Assembly: GCA_964542985.1 (NCBI GenBank)
Contig: CAZIWH010000001.1
Span: forward strand, 41,390-105,389
Reading direction: 5' to 3'
Length of the DNA: 64,000 nucleotides
Origin: QNYQ01 sp964542985
Lineage (GTDB): Archaea; Thermoproteota; Thermoprotei_A; Sulfolobales; Pyrodictiaceae
In this document: positions 52,201 to 59,827 of the stretch, piece after piece
Layout: every line of letters starts with the position of its first letter
How positions within the stretch are numbered: position 1 is the first letter of the stretch
Program-made: the position numbers and the translations under genes
The notes under the pieces: model-generated
The model's input: only the letters and a program-made list of their open reading frames with translations
Told to the model about the DNA's origin: nothing
The model's database searches: none

Positions 52201-52892
52201 CGGAGCACAGCGTCAACATCGTCTACTATAACTACGTCAAACCTCTTGCCCTCCAACAGTCCCCAGCGCCTGGATAGAAAGCTCGTCGTTGTTACCAGTA
52301 TGTCATAGTCACCATCCTCTATTCTCTTAAGAGACTCTTCACGTACTCTCCGACTCATGCTAGAGTAGTAGGCAGCCATCCTGGCCTCAATGCCTGCAGC
52401 GCGGGCTATCTGTGCAAGCTTATCAACCACTTGGCGCGCAAGATTCTCTGTAGGCAGAAGGTAGTAGACTTTGGCTCCCTCACTGGCCCGGTAGACTGCA
52501 TAGACACTAAGCAGTGTCGTCTTACCAACCCCCGTGGGGGCGACTATAGCCATGCTTTCCCCTTGCAGCAGCCTTTTAGCCCAGGTAAGCTGAGCGCTCC
52601 ACAAGTTACTGCCAGTGGCCTTTGCGAAGAATTCTGAGAACTCTTTGAGTTCAAGCACACTGGTGTATAGGTAGGAGTAACCGTGTAGCTTCCCACGCTC
52701 CGCGAGCTTCTTGCCAAGCGCCTCCACTCGCTCATGGTAGTTTGTTATCGCTGCTATCTCTGCTACCTCGTCGTCGTTTAGGCAGTGCCGGCATACCAAC
52801 CCTTTCTCCAGCCTGTCAGCTTCTATTGCTCCACCGCAGTTTGGGCAGGTAGCAGCGTAGACCGGTACTATGCCGCCCCGGGGGTTCTGCAT
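49215..52892 (-). CDS. rgy: reverse gyrase
   Basis: Introduces positive supercoils with ATP; the hallmark enzyme of hyperthermophiles. It shows an N-terminal zinc finger (CPNCGG...CRHC), helicase motifs VAPTGVGKTTLLSVYA, VIVDDVDAVLRN, IIASATGRAYG, a second zinc finger (RCLECGHQFSSSKNVCPRCG) and the topoisomerase I part with TDPDIEGEKIAYDLY and the catalytic tyrosine in LITYHRTDSTHVSPTGMG. The open frame begins at 53012, inside the TATA element, so ATG 52892 (after GGTGG, 1225 residues) or ATG 52943 is more likely. The divergent alba1 gene shares the promoter region. Confidence 0.95.
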   Translation of the reverse strand: MQNPRGGIVPVYAATCPNCGGAIEADRLEKGLVCRHCLNDDEVAEIAAITNYHERVEALGKKLAERGKLHGYSYLYTSVLELKEFSEFFAKATGSNLWSAQLTWAKRLLQGESMAIVAPTGVGKTTLLSVYAVYRASEGAKVYYLLPTENLARQVVDKLAQIARAAGIEARMAAYYSSMSRRVREESLKRIEDGDYDILVTTTSFLSRRWGLLEGKRFDVVIVDDVDAVLRNSKNVDRILLLLGFDEEAVATAYTLVKKKIMSVVAKVSGQHNKYMKLLEEIKEAEALLSKKIVEAAPGQLIIASATGRAYGIRPKIFRELLGFEIGRVHDFTRSIVNFYKVTERLLGEAVKVVEELGPGGLVFVSKRLGREVAKQLVEELRKRGIRAGLALSGRRVLERFAEGELDVLVGVASYYGVIVRGVDLPQRVLYTVFVGIPGNEVDAEKALSSPYRIARLAIELSLPDADELVKSVSRLSPGEQTALRIALSNGERLEGRLGEILEKLLHTRGRVLRELHRRLCPRGSLVAGGTLYRCRGSKLVAITADAATYVQASGRASRMYGGGMTHGISIVLEEDPLLVELLVSRLQRFLDKPEFKPYSSEEVARELEEARRSRLPGGAKKVDIETSLIIVESPTKARTIASFFGRPVRRRLGSVPVYETTFYNEVSGKIHVAVIAASVGHIYDLSLDDEGLYGVEIDGADVKPIYKHIKRCLECGHQFSSSKNVCPRCGSSNVASKEDVINALRQLAAENEVVYIATDPDIEGEKIAYDLYTVLAPYARMVKRIELHEITRRELMRALANPRSIDKRMVEAQIVRRIEDRWIGFGLSQHLWQVFGKRWLGAGRVQTPVLGWIIERYNEWKATRGFNVYVKLADKLVLKLHADTRGVAEEWARRLLEEGVKVTGVELSTEQVSPPPPFTTESLIYEASRRYGYPAYKTMRVAQELFEAGLITYHRTDSTHVSPTGMGVAKKYLEEKGLLEYYAPKQWGPQGHHEAIRPTRPIDAETLRRMVAVGDLKLPIAMREPHYRIYDLIFRRFIASQMKPAKLVKVTLSVVMPWGDVRGITYYAGAIESSFVPILRRPAFISLKPRPGATLIPERVVARRGSEVQLYTHGEVVALMKEKGIGRPSTYAKTIESIVRHGYVVESRYRKKLVPTKLGIEVYDYLSLNYGDLVSEERTKKLLAEIEAITRGELGAREVIAELYQELEELLPPPRVYSIGEALA

Positions 52893-53008
52893 CTGCCACC
52901 AGCCTCGCAGCGGGGATGACAGGAGTGAAGATGAATTACCCATGCTCTCTTGTTTCGCAGAGGCGTTGCACGCTTTAGTAGCGGGGAGCCGGTAACACCC
53001 CAGCCATA

Positions 53009-53020
53009 ACATTTATATAG
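53009..53020. promoter_or_regulatory. TATA region shared by alba1 and reverse gyrase
   Basis: ACATTTATATAG at 53009-53020 is strongly AT-rich. On the plus strand it lies about 60 bases before ATG 53076 of alba1; on the minus strand it predicts a start near 52988 for reverse gyrase. It may couple the two DNA-topology genes. Confidence 0.65.
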
Positions 53021-53075
53021 ACGGGTGTGGGGGTCTGGGTTCACGACAAAGCCGGAGTTGGCTGAGGTGGTCGGC

Positions 53076-53372
53076 ATGGCGCAGGCAAGCGCAGCTCCGA
53101 GCAACGTGGTCCTCGTCGGCAAGAAGCCTGTTATGAACTACGTGCTGGCTACCCTGACCCTACTGAACCAGGGCGTCAACGAGGTCGTAATAAAGGCCAG
53201 AGGTCGTGCCATAAGCAAGGCCGTTGACACCGTCGAGATCGTGAGGAAGCGCTTCCTCCCCGGCAAGGTTGACGTCAAGGACATAAAGATTGACAGCCAG
53301 GTCATACAGAGCCCCGACGGCCGCCAGAGCAGGGTCAGCACCATCGAGATAGTCCTCGTCAAGAAGGAGTAA
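53076..53372 (+). CDS. alba: Alba-family chromatin protein (paralogue 1)
   Basis: A 98-residue chromatin protein: SNVVLVGKKPVMNYVLATLTLLNQGVNEVVIKARGRAISKAV, then RKRFLPGKVDVKDIKIDSQVI, close to classical Alba1. Lysines in GKKPVMNY are the DNA-binding and acetylation site. ATG 53076 has GAGGTGG in front. A strong TATA box supports high expression. It is divergent from reverse gyrase. Confidence 0.95.
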   Translation: MAQASAAPSNVVLVGKKPVMNYVLATLTLLNQGVNEVVIKARGRAISKAVDTVEIVRKRFLPGKVDVKDIKIDSQVIQSPDGRQSRVSTIEIVLVKKE

Positions 53373-53511
53373 CCCCAAACCAGGCTCGGAGACCAGACAG
53401 GGATTTTTACACGCCCAAACCCGGCTGACGTTGAGGAGTGAGAGTCCCCGGCCTCAAAGGTGAAAGAAAACGAGGATTCTGCACCCCTGCAGAGAGTTCC
53501 TAGAGAGCCGT

Positions 53512-53706
53512 ATGGCGATGATGCATCTCCTCAAGCTTCTGCCCCCCGAGTTGCAAGATGCTCCACCAGGCCTCGTCATTTGCCTCGTTCTCGAAGCGAA
53601 GCCCTACCTCATGCGTGTACTTGTGGATCTTTCCGCAGCCCTTGAGGAACACTTGAAGCTATTATCTTCTGGGAGAAGGGGCTCCGAGCCTCCTATACCC
53701 TTCTAG
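53512..53706 (+). CDS. possible 64-residue protein
   Basis: A short frame with plausible codon use: MAMMHLLKLLPPELQDAPPG, then LVICLVLEAKPYLMRVLVDLSAALEEHLKLL, which would be helix-strand-helix. Its stop lies inside the left arm of a perfect 13-base inverted repeat (53699-53747), as would be expected of a terminator hairpin. No ribosome site or homologue is recognised. Low confidence. Confidence 0.35.
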   Translation: MAMMHLLKLLPPELQDAPPGLVICLVLEAKPYLMRVLVDLSAALEEHLKLLSSGRRGSEPPIPF

Positions 53707-53747
53707 GGATACTGGAGACATGGCCTATCGGGTCTATCCCTAGAAGG
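53699..53747 (+). repeat. perfect 13-base inverted repeat
   Basis: CCTTCTAGGGATA (53699-53711) and TATCCCTAGAAGG (53735-53747) flank a 23-base loop. It is the longest perfect stem seen in the window. It directly follows the small frame at 53512 and lies in a 740-base gap with few genes. Confidence 0.75.
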
Positions 53748-53753
53748 AATGAC

Positions 53754-53828
53754 GGAGGAGGATATTGCCTGCTTTTACTGCTCTGTTTGGTAAAAGAGAG
53801 GCTGTCTTGGAGGAGGATGTTGCCTCTC
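53754..53828 (+). promoter_or_regulatory. direct repeat with two mutually exclusive stems, possible RNA switch
   Basis: A 17-base unit, GGAGGAGGATRTTGCCT, occurs at 53754-53770 and 53809-53825 with one mismatch. Between the copies CTTTTAC (53772-53778) pairs with GTAAAAG (53790-53796). The G that closes this stem also belongs to GAGAGGC (53796-53802), which pairs with GCCTCTC (53822-53828). The two stems cannot fully form together, so an attenuator-like leader is possible. The next sure gene, gatD, starts about 285 bases downstream. Confidence 0.4.
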
Positions 53829-53883
53829 GTCCGCCTTCAGGATTAGCTACCTTCTACGACGGGTAGGGCCCTGCTGGAGGCGT

Positions 53884-54072
53884 ATGAGTAGGCGCTTGTA
53901 CTCCTTCCTGTTCCTCAGCCTAGGCGCAGGATTCTTGCGGGGCTTTGCTGGTATCTTGGGAGTCTGCTTTCTAACCTTACCGGCCTTTGTTAGTGAGCCG
54001 TGGCTGGGCATACGGCTGCACCCCACTGTGGCAAGTGGCCTGGGTGGCCCATTTATTAGGCCTTTGGCGTGA
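53884..54072 (+). CDS. possible 62-residue hydrophobic peptide
   Basis: ATG 53884 has GGAGG at a good distance and opens MSRRLYSFLFLSLGAGFL followed by a second hydrophobic stretch (GFAGILGVCFLTLPAFV). It could be a one- or two-span membrane peptide. The end of the frame contains the probable TATA element of gatD, which argues against it. Low confidence. Confidence 0.25.
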   Translation: MSRRLYSFLFLSLGAGFLRGFAGILGVCFLTLPAFVSEPWLGIRLHPTVASGLGGPFIRPLA

Positions 54073-54113
54073 GGGCTGTGTTCCCTACCAGGGTTTTCTG
54101 AGAGGGGTGTTCC

Positions 54114-55490
54114 TTGGGCGAGGAGCTTCCCGGCTATAGTGGTGTTGCTGCTCGGTTGCTGCGTGCCGCCGGGGCCCGGATAGGCGATTATATTCGTGTT
54201 AGGAGGAGCGACGGCTCAGTGTTTGAAGGCATATTGATGCCTAGATATGCTATCGCCGAACGCCCTATAATCGTTGTTAAGCTCGACAATGGGTATAACG
54301 TTGGCGTACGTGTTGACGAAGGTAGCGGTGTAGAGGTTGTTAAGACTAGGGAGGCTGTGCTCCGTGAGGCCGCCGCCGGTGCGCCCGCGAGAGTACCTCT
54401 GATGGAGAAGTCTCCTCCCCCAGGGCCTAAGCCTAGGGTTATAGTACTCGGCACGGGTGGAACTATCGCGAGCCGTATTGAATACGAGACCGGCGCCGTG
54501 AAACCTGCCCTTACTGCAGAGGATCTAGTAGAGGCTGTGCCTGAGATAGGCTTCATAGCCGACATAGACGCTGAGGTCCTGATGAACATATTGAGCGAGA
54601 ACATGAGGCCAGAGTACTGGGAGAGGATAGTTGAAGCAGTGGCGAGGCACATAGAGGGAGGTGCCGCTGGCGTCGTGGTGGCGCACGGCACCGACACCAT
54701 GGCCTATACTGCCGCTGCCCTGGCCTTCGCGCTCCGCAGGCTCCCTGTTCCTGTTGCCCTAGTCGGGGCTCAGAGGAGCAGCGATAGGCCTAGCAGCGAT
54801 GCTGCATTCAACTTGATATCAGCAGTGCTCGTTGCTGCCCGGGCCGACTTCGCCGAGGTAACCGTAGTCATGCACGGCGAGACTGGCGACACCTACGCGC
54901 TGGCACACCGCGGCACGAAAGTTAGAAAGATGCATACGAGCCGCAGGGACGCCTTTCAGTCGATAAACGCCAGGCCCCTCGCAAAGATATACCCGTTTGA
55001 GAGGAGAATAGAGGTGCTCAGTAGGCCCCTGAGGCGCCGAGGCGAGGAAGAGCTTAGGATTGAGAATGGGTTCTCGCGCCGGGTCGCGCTGATCAAATAC
55101 TATCCTGGGATGGAGTCTGATATCATTGACTATCTTGTCGATAAGGGCTACAAGGGTATAGTGCTTGAGGGAACCGGACTAGGCCATGTCGGGGAGCATC
55201 TCATACCTAGCATAAGGAGAGCGGTAGAGGAGGGGGTGGTTGTGGTCATGACCTCGCAAACTCTCTTCGGCAGGGTTAACATGAATGTCTACAATACTGG
55301 GCGGAAGCTGCTTGCCGCCGGCGTTGTGCCGGGCGGTGACATGTTACCCGAGACGGCGTACGTGAAGCTCTCGTGGATACTCGCTCGCACGGATGATCCC
55401 CGCGAGGCTAGGCGCCTCTTCCTCAAGAACCTCGCAGGAGAGTACAGCAGCAAGATTACACTTGACTTGTACCCGAGGTGGCCGCATTGA
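54114..55490 (+). CDS. gatD: Glu-tRNA(Gln) amidotransferase subunit D
   Basis: The asparaginase-like subunit that frees ammonia from amide donors for conversion of Glu-tRNA-Gln to Gln-tRNA-Gln. An N-terminal small barrel (GARIGDYIRVRRSDGSVFEGIL) is followed by the asparaginase core: VIVLGTGGTIASR (catalytic Thr), VVAHGTDTMAYTA (second Thr and Asp), VALVGAQRSSDRPSSDAA. TTG 54114 has GAGAGGGG in front and a TATA-like CATTTATTAG at 54049-54058. GatE follows with a 13-base overlap, and the pair is archaea-specific. Confidence 0.95.
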   Translation: MGEELPGYSGVAARLLRAAGARIGDYIRVRRSDGSVFEGILMPRYAIAERPIIVVKLDNGYNVGVRVDEGSGVEVVKTREAVLREAAAGAPARVPLMEKSPPPGPKPRVIVLGTGGTIASRIEYETGAVKPALTAEDLVEAVPEIGFIADIDAEVLMNILSENMRPEYWERIVEAVARHIEGGAAGVVVAHGTDTMAYTAAALAFALRRLPVPVALVGAQRSSDRPSSDAAFNLISAVLVAARADFAEVTVVMHGETGDTYALAHRGTKVRKMHTSRRDAFQSINARPLAKIYPFERRIEVLSRPLRRRGEEELRIENGFSRRVALIKYYPGMESDIIDYLVDKGYKGIVLEGTGLGHVGEHLIPSIRRAVEEGVVVVMTSQTLFGRVNMNVYNTGRKLLAAGVVPGGDMLPETAYVKLSWILARTDDPREARRLFLKNLAGEYSSKITLDLYPRWPH

Positions 55491-57445
55491 TCAAGCCCAA
55501 GGTCGACGTCTCAAAGATAGATGTCCGCTCACTAGGCCTCAAGGCTGGGCTTGAGATACACCAGCAGCTGGATACTTCAAGGAAGCTGTTCTGCCACTGC
55601 CCAACCACGCTGGTTCACGGTGGCCCGGAGGACGAGTTTATCAGACAGCTGAGGCCCACTAGGAGCGAACTAGGCGAAGTAGACATCGCCGCCCTCTTCG
55701 AGTGGCGCAAGGGCAGGCTCTACCACTACCATGCGCCTAGACAGGCTTCATGCCTGGTAGAGGCCGACGAGGAGCCGCCCCACGAGATCAGCAGAGAGGC
55801 GGTCATCATAGGCCTAGCCATGGCGCTAGCCTTCGGCTCAACTATCGTGGACGAAATATATGTTATGAGGAAGATAGTCATAGACGGCTCCAATACCACG
55901 GGGTTCCAGCGCACAGCCATAGTAGCTCTCGGAGGCTCAGTGGTCACCCCGAGCGGCAAGAGGATTGGGATACAGAGCATAGCTGTCGAGGAGGACGCTG
56001 CGAGGAAGCTCAAGGAGGAGGGCCGCTTTATCCACTACATGCTCGACAGGCTAGGCATACCCCTCATAGAGGTCTCGACCGCACCCGACATAGAGACGCC
56101 GGAGGAGGCCTATGAGGTCGCACTCACCATAGGCCAGATGCTGAGACTCACCGGCAAGGTAAAGAGAGGTATAGGCACAATAAGGCAAGACCTCAACGTC
56201 TCCATAAGAGGAGGTGTTAAGACAGAGATCAAGGGGGTCCAGAGGCTCGACCTGCTCCCCAAGATAATTCTCTACGAGGCTGTCAGGCAGTACCGTTTAC
56301 TCGAGATACGCGAGGAGCTAAAGCGGAGAGGGCTGAGACCCGAAGAGGTAAAGGAGGCTGCGAAGATAGTTGACGTGACCGAGGCATTCAAGAAGACTAA
56401 GTCTAAGGTTATACGTCGGGCCCTCCGCAGCGGCGGCGTAGTGCTGGCTGTAAGGCTGAGGGGCTTCCACGGCCTGCTCGGCGTTGAGGTTCAGCCGGGA
56501 CGCCGCTTCGGCACGGAGCTGGCTGACTACGCTCGCTTCTGGGGCGGAGTCGGGGGATTGTTCCACAGCGATGAGCTGCCAGCCTATGGTATAACCGAGG
56601 AGGAGCTGGAGCGCGTCTACGAGGCCGTGGGCGCGGTTAAGGGTGTTGACGCGGTAGTCATGGTTGCCGATAAGGAGAGAAATGCAAGAAAGGCCCTAGA
56701 GGCTGTTATAGAGAGAGCTCTCTACGCTTTCAAGGGCGTGCCGAAGGAGACTAGGGCTGCACGCGAGGACGGTACAACAAGGTTCATGAGACCGCAGCCG
56801 GGGGCTGCGAGGATGTACCCTGAGACCGATATACCTCCGCTCGAGGTCACGGAGGAGCTTCTTGAGGAGGCTAGGAGGATCAAGCCGCCTCTGCCACAGG
56901 AGAAGCTCGCGGAGCTAGAGCGCCGCTACCGGCTGAGCGACGAGCTCGCCAAACAGCTGCTCCGTGACCCACGACTCGACTTGTTCGAGAGGCTTGCCGA
57001 GAAGTACGGAGACAAGATACCCCCCTCGTTCATAGCATCCTTGTTCACAAATATACTGCGCAGCCTCGCCAGGGAGAGTGTCCCTGTCGAGAATATCCAC
57101 GATGAGCAGCTCGATGCCGCGCTAGCGGCGGTGGCTGAGGGGAGGATAGCTAAGGATGCTCTAGGAGAGCTGCTGGCCTACCTTGCCCGCAACCCGGGTA
57201 AGAGCGTTGAGAGCGCGATAAAGGAGCTGGGCATCTCAACGGTCTCCAGGGAGGAGGTTGAACGCTTGGTCGAGGAGGCTGTCGAGGCTCTTAAGGAGGA
57301 GATACTTGCACGTGGACATAGGGCTCTCAGCAAGGTGATGGGTAGGGTCATGCCGAAGCTTCGCGGCAAGGTTGACGGGAAGCTGGTGGCACAGATAGCG
57401 CGTGAAAAGATAGAGGAGGTTCTCAGCCAAGCCAGCGGAGAGTAG
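55478..57445 (+). CDS. gatE: Glu-tRNA(Gln) amidotransferase subunit E
   Basis: The kinase-amidase subunit that activates Glu-tRNA-Gln. The 655-residue GatB-like protein has GLKAGLEIHQQLDTSRKLFC at the start, with the zinc-type CHC (FCHCPT), VMRKIVIDGSNTTGFQRT, and the AspRS-like insertion and YqeY-like tail (DALGELLAYLARNPGK). Start GTG 55478 overlaps gatD; TTG 55487 overlaps the gatD stop as TTGA. A C/D guide RNA candidate begins 6 bases after the stop. Confidence 0.95.
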   Translation: MAALIKPKVDVSKIDVRSLGLKAGLEIHQQLDTSRKLFCHCPTTLVHGGPEDEFIRQLRPTRSELGEVDIAALFEWRKGRLYHYHAPRQASCLVEADEEPPHEISREAVIIGLAMALAFGSTIVDEIYVMRKIVIDGSNTTGFQRTAIVALGGSVVTPSGKRIGIQSIAVEEDAARKLKEEGRFIHYMLDRLGIPLIEVSTAPDIETPEEAYEVALTIGQMLRLTGKVKRGIGTIRQDLNVSIRGGVKTEIKGVQRLDLLPKIILYEAVRQYRLLEIREELKRRGLRPEEVKEAAKIVDVTEAFKKTKSKVIRRALRSGGVVLAVRLRGFHGLLGVEVQPGRRFGTELADYARFWGGVGGLFHSDELPAYGITEEELERVYEAVGAVKGVDAVVMVADKERNARKALEAVIERALYAFKGVPKETRAAREDGTTRFMRPQPGAARMYPETDIPPLEVTEELLEEARRIKPPLPQEKLAELERRYRLSDELAKQLLRDPRLDLFERLAEKYGDKIPPSFIASLFTNILRSLARESVPVENIHDEQLDAALAAVAEGRIAKDALGELLAYLARNPGKSVESAIKELGISTVSREEVERLVEEAVEALKEEILARGHRALSKVMGRVMPKLRGKVDGKLVAQIAREKIEEVLSQASGE

Positions 57446-57450
57446 CGGGC

Positions 57451-57524
57451 GCGCCGGGATGATGAGTACTCCCGACGCGGAGCCTCGAGCGGCGGTGAAG
57501 TAAAGGCATTTGGCTGACCGGTGC
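57451..57524 (+). ncRNA. C/D-box guide RNA candidate (23S CCAAAUGCCUU)
   Basis: The clearest candidate in the window. GCGCCGG (57451-57457) pairs with CCGGTGC (57518-57524). Inside are a perfect C box ATGATGA (57459-57465), guide GTACTCCCGACG (57466-57477), D' CGGA (57478-57481), spacer, C' GTGAAGT (57495-57501), guide AAAGGCATTTGG (57502-57513) and a perfect D box CTGA (57514-57517). The second guide is antisense over 11 bases to CCAAAUGCCUU, which I recall as the crenarchaeal version of 23S near E. coli 1934-1944. The unit fills the 78-base gap between the gatE and pdo stops exactly. No TATA is visible, so it may be processed from gatE mRNA. Confidence 0.85.
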
Positions 57525-58252
57525 TAGAGTCCCGTCGCGCTCTCGCTTATTATCTCCGGGCCAACCTTCTTCTTATACTTCACTACATCGATTATCCTCT
57601 GTATGAAGTCCTCCTCATATGGCACGCCAACGAAGGCCAGCACACCGTTTATGGCTATCGCGGGCACAGACATTACGTTATACTTGTCGGCTATGTCGGG
57701 ATTCTCGTAGGCCTCCACTGTATCCGCTATGAAGTTCTTACGGCCTATCCTCCAGACCTCATAGGCGAACATGTTTGTCAAGAGCGCGGCGTAGGGGCAG
57801 TAGGGGCACTGAGGCGTCACTATGACCTCGACATGGACAGGTTCTGTTATTTCGCGGAGCTTCTTCACAGTAGTATCGTCAAGGCCGCTGTCCTCCTGCG
57901 ATATCCTGATTATGGTCTCAACGAGACCTCTTATCTCCTCGCCGCTCGGGGTCCCTGTGTACCTTATGACGCCATCTAGGAGCGTCAGCGTGGGTATTCT
58001 CTCTACGCCCTGCTTCTTGAACATGTCTGCGTCCTTCTCCTTGTCATATATGCTCACCTTTATTAGCTTCCTACCGTTCTTACTCGGAGCTAGCTCCTCA
58101 AGAGTCCTAGCTATCTTTATTGTCTCTTCACAGTACTTGCAGTTGGGGCCTATGAACACGTTTATTTCAACAGGCTTCTCCATGTCCTCGAGTGCTTCCT
58201 TTATTGCTTCCTTGGTCTCATGATCTATTTCAACCCTAACAGGATCCATCAT
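57524..58252 (-). CDS. pdo: protein disulfide oxidoreductase with two thioredoxin units
   Basis: A 242-residue glutaredoxin-like protein that makes and shuffles protein disulfides, common in the cytoplasm of hyperthermophilic crenarchaea. The two active sites are IGPNCKYCEET (about C38/C41) and VTPQCPYCPY (about C149/C152), each followed by a cis-Pro segment (ERIPTLTL and MSVPAIAI). Both CxxC are intact. ATG 58252 has GGGTGGCG in front. Its stop meets the C/D RNA at 57451 from the opposite side. Confidence 0.93.
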   Translation of the reverse strand: MMDPVRVEIDHETKEAIKEALEDMEKPVEINVFIGPNCKYCEETIKIARTLEELAPSKNGRKLIKVSIYDKEKDADMFKKQGVERIPTLTLLDGVIRYTGTPSGEEIRGLVETIIRISQEDSGLDDTTVKKLREITEPVHVEVIVTPQCPYCPYAALLTNMFAYEVWRIGRKNFIADTVEAYENPDIADKYNVMSVPAIAINGVLAFVGVPYEEDFIQRIIDVVKYKKKVGPEIISESATGL

Positions 58253-58410
58253 ATTCGCCACCCTCTCCTGTACCAGCGTAGCCGGGTTTCCGACTGGGAG
58301 TTTTTCTACGTTCAGCGCAGCGAATCACCGCTATTAACCGCTCGGGTAGAACACAACATCTAGCGTCACCGTAGGCGTGAGGATACGCATATAGTATGGC
58401 AACCGCCAAT

Positions 58411-58440
58411 ATTAAATAGGGTTAATGTATCAACACCCGT
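58411..58440 (+). promoter_or_regulatory. TATA element and possible operator of the HTH gene
   Basis: ATTAAATAG at 58411-58419 is a TATA-like element about 55 bases before ATG 58471. Immediately after it, GGGTTAATG and CAACACCC form an imperfect inverted repeat (about 58419-58438) that would overlap the transcription start, a usual place for autorepression. Confidence 0.4.
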
Positions 58441-58470
58441 AAAAGACATGGGCTCCCGTGGTGAAGAGCT

Positions 58471-58890
58471 ATGACAGCAAGCGTTGATGCTAACTTCCTC
58501 GCCGCACCATGCGAGATAGCCGTGAAGAAGTACGTGCCTTCAATAAGGGCGTCGCTAGCCACTATACTGGTGCGAGACTACGGCCTCTCAATATACCGTA
58601 CCGCAAAGATACTCCAGCTAACGCCCGCCGCCGTGTCTAACTACTTGTTGAAAAGAAGGGGCAGCGACTACGTTGACATAATCCTCGGTGACAAGGAGCT
58701 CTACGGCATTATCTCACGTATAGCTGAGAAGCTTATCAGTGACAACATAGACATGGCTACGATGTCGGCCTATATCTGCTATGTGTGCAGAAAACTGCGA
58801 GAAAGAGTGGAAAAGGTTCCACCCACTCACCGGCCCATAGTGGAGACGTTGACAGGCAAGAAGCTTAGCGACGTCGAGAGGGAGGCTTGA
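58471..58890 (+). CDS. helix-turn-helix transcriptional regulator
   Basis: A 139-residue protein with a Cro/XRE-type HTH near residues 28-62: LATILVRDYGLSIYRTAKILQLTPAAVSNYLLKRRG is split as helix, turn and recognition helix. A C-terminal helical part with CYVCRK (ICYVCRKLRERVEK) could bind a metal or form a dimer. ATG 58471 has GGTGA in front. The end overlaps the convergent Cys-rich gene by 26 bases. Targets are unknown; an imperfect palindrome in its own promoter suggests autoregulation. Confidence 0.8.
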   Translation: MTASVDANFLAAPCEIAVKKYVPSIRASLATILVRDYGLSIYRTAKILQLTPAAVSNYLLKRRGSDYVDIILGDKELYGIISRIAEKLISDNIDMATMSAYICYVCRKLRERVEKVPPTHRPIVETLTGKKLSDVEREA

Positions 58891-59827
58891 GCAAGGGAGG
58901 AATCGAGGCGAGTTCAACTCTGAGCACTATCACACCATATGGGCGCACGATGAGCCTCACTGTATCGTATTCGGGCACAAGCTCTTCGCAGCCGTCAGAG
59001 CTGCATATCTTTGCCCTCCTCACCCTTTTGTCACCAAACCTTATAGGGGCCACGAGTCTCCTCGGCGACATATTCCATAGAGTAAGCTCCAGAGCCTCCC
59101 AGTCGCCCGCAGCTGCTAGGGGGAGCAGCGGGCTTGGAGTCCACACACTAGGGTTGCGCCACTCAGGCTTCTCTCCCAGCAGGCCATACGCCGCTGTGAG
59201 CAGAGTTGAAACGGTGGCCCACACGCTGCTGCAGACCCTGGAGTCCACGACTACAACGTCACCCTCGACGGGCTCCACCTCGGCCCCAGCTGCCGCAAAG
59301 AGGCAGCCACGGGAGGTGAGGCAGAGCAGGTGCCTCCACCCGTTGGCGTGCTCCACCGCGAGCCACGAAGCCTCTATCCTCCTCTCCCGGGCTGGGCGCA
59401 GCCTCCGGGTGTAGAGCAGCTGGGGGATACAGAGGCGTGGCTTGTAGAGTGGAGGGACGTGGCTTGCCGCCGCTCCGAGTCTAGCCGATGTGCAGCCGAG
59501 TCTCGGCCTACACGTGGACAATGATGATAGATCCATATAGTCTGTGAAGAGGGGCACACCTAGGAGGCGTAGTGCCTCTGCTATCCTCTCGGCCAACGGC
59601 GGCTGGGTGTAGCGTTTCGGCAAGGGCTCTGCGGGCAGCCAGACGCCCCAGTAGCGTGGGCTCCTGCAGCTTGTTTCAGCGCATGTACCATCGGAACCGC
59701 AGAGCTTGGAAGAGGAGTAAATGCAGGGGGCCCTGGTGCCGGTGAGTACGTAAAGCTGGGGCGTGTTAGGCTCTACCCTAGGGGTCGTGGCTGCGAGGAG
59801 CGCGCGGAGAACACCGCTGGTGCTCAT
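58865..59827 (-). CDS. cysteine-rich protein, unknown
   Basis: A 320-residue protein with at least twelve cysteines (for example CIYSSSKLCGSDGTCAETSC). The middle contains WLPAEPLPKRYTQPP and CRPRLGCTSARLGAA. The C-terminal part, LELTLWNMSPRRLVAPIRFGDKR...VRLIVRPYGVIVLRVEL, resembles the last beta-sandwich domain of GH38/GH57-type glycosidases, but no catalytic domain is seen. It overlaps the preceding small gene by 4 bases (ATGA). I do not know its function. Confidence 0.6.
   Translation of the reverse strand: MSTSGVLRALLAATTPRVEPNTPQLYVLTGTRAPCIYSSSKLCGSDGTCAETSCRSPRYWGVWLPAEPLPKRYTQPPLAERIAEALRLLGVPLFTDYMDLSSLSTCRPRLGCTSARLGAAASHVPPLYKPRLCIPQLLYTRRLRPARERRIEASWLAVEHANGWRHLLCLTSRGCLFAAAGAEVEPVEGDVVVVDSRVCSSVWATVSTLLTAAYGLLGEKPEWRNPSVWTPSPLLPLAAAGDWEALELTLWNMSPRRLVAPIRFGDKRVRRAKICSSDGCEELVPEYDTVRLIVRPYGVIVLRVELASIPPLLKPPSRRR

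Noticed and set aside
53739..53830. Inverted and direct repeats at 53.7 kb as remains of an insertion sequence
   Set aside because: No transposase fragment and no target-site duplication; the RNA-structure reading fits better.
58370..58400. GTGAGGA at about 58376 as a further C/D RNA
   Set aside because: No NNGA D box at guide distance and no terminal stem.
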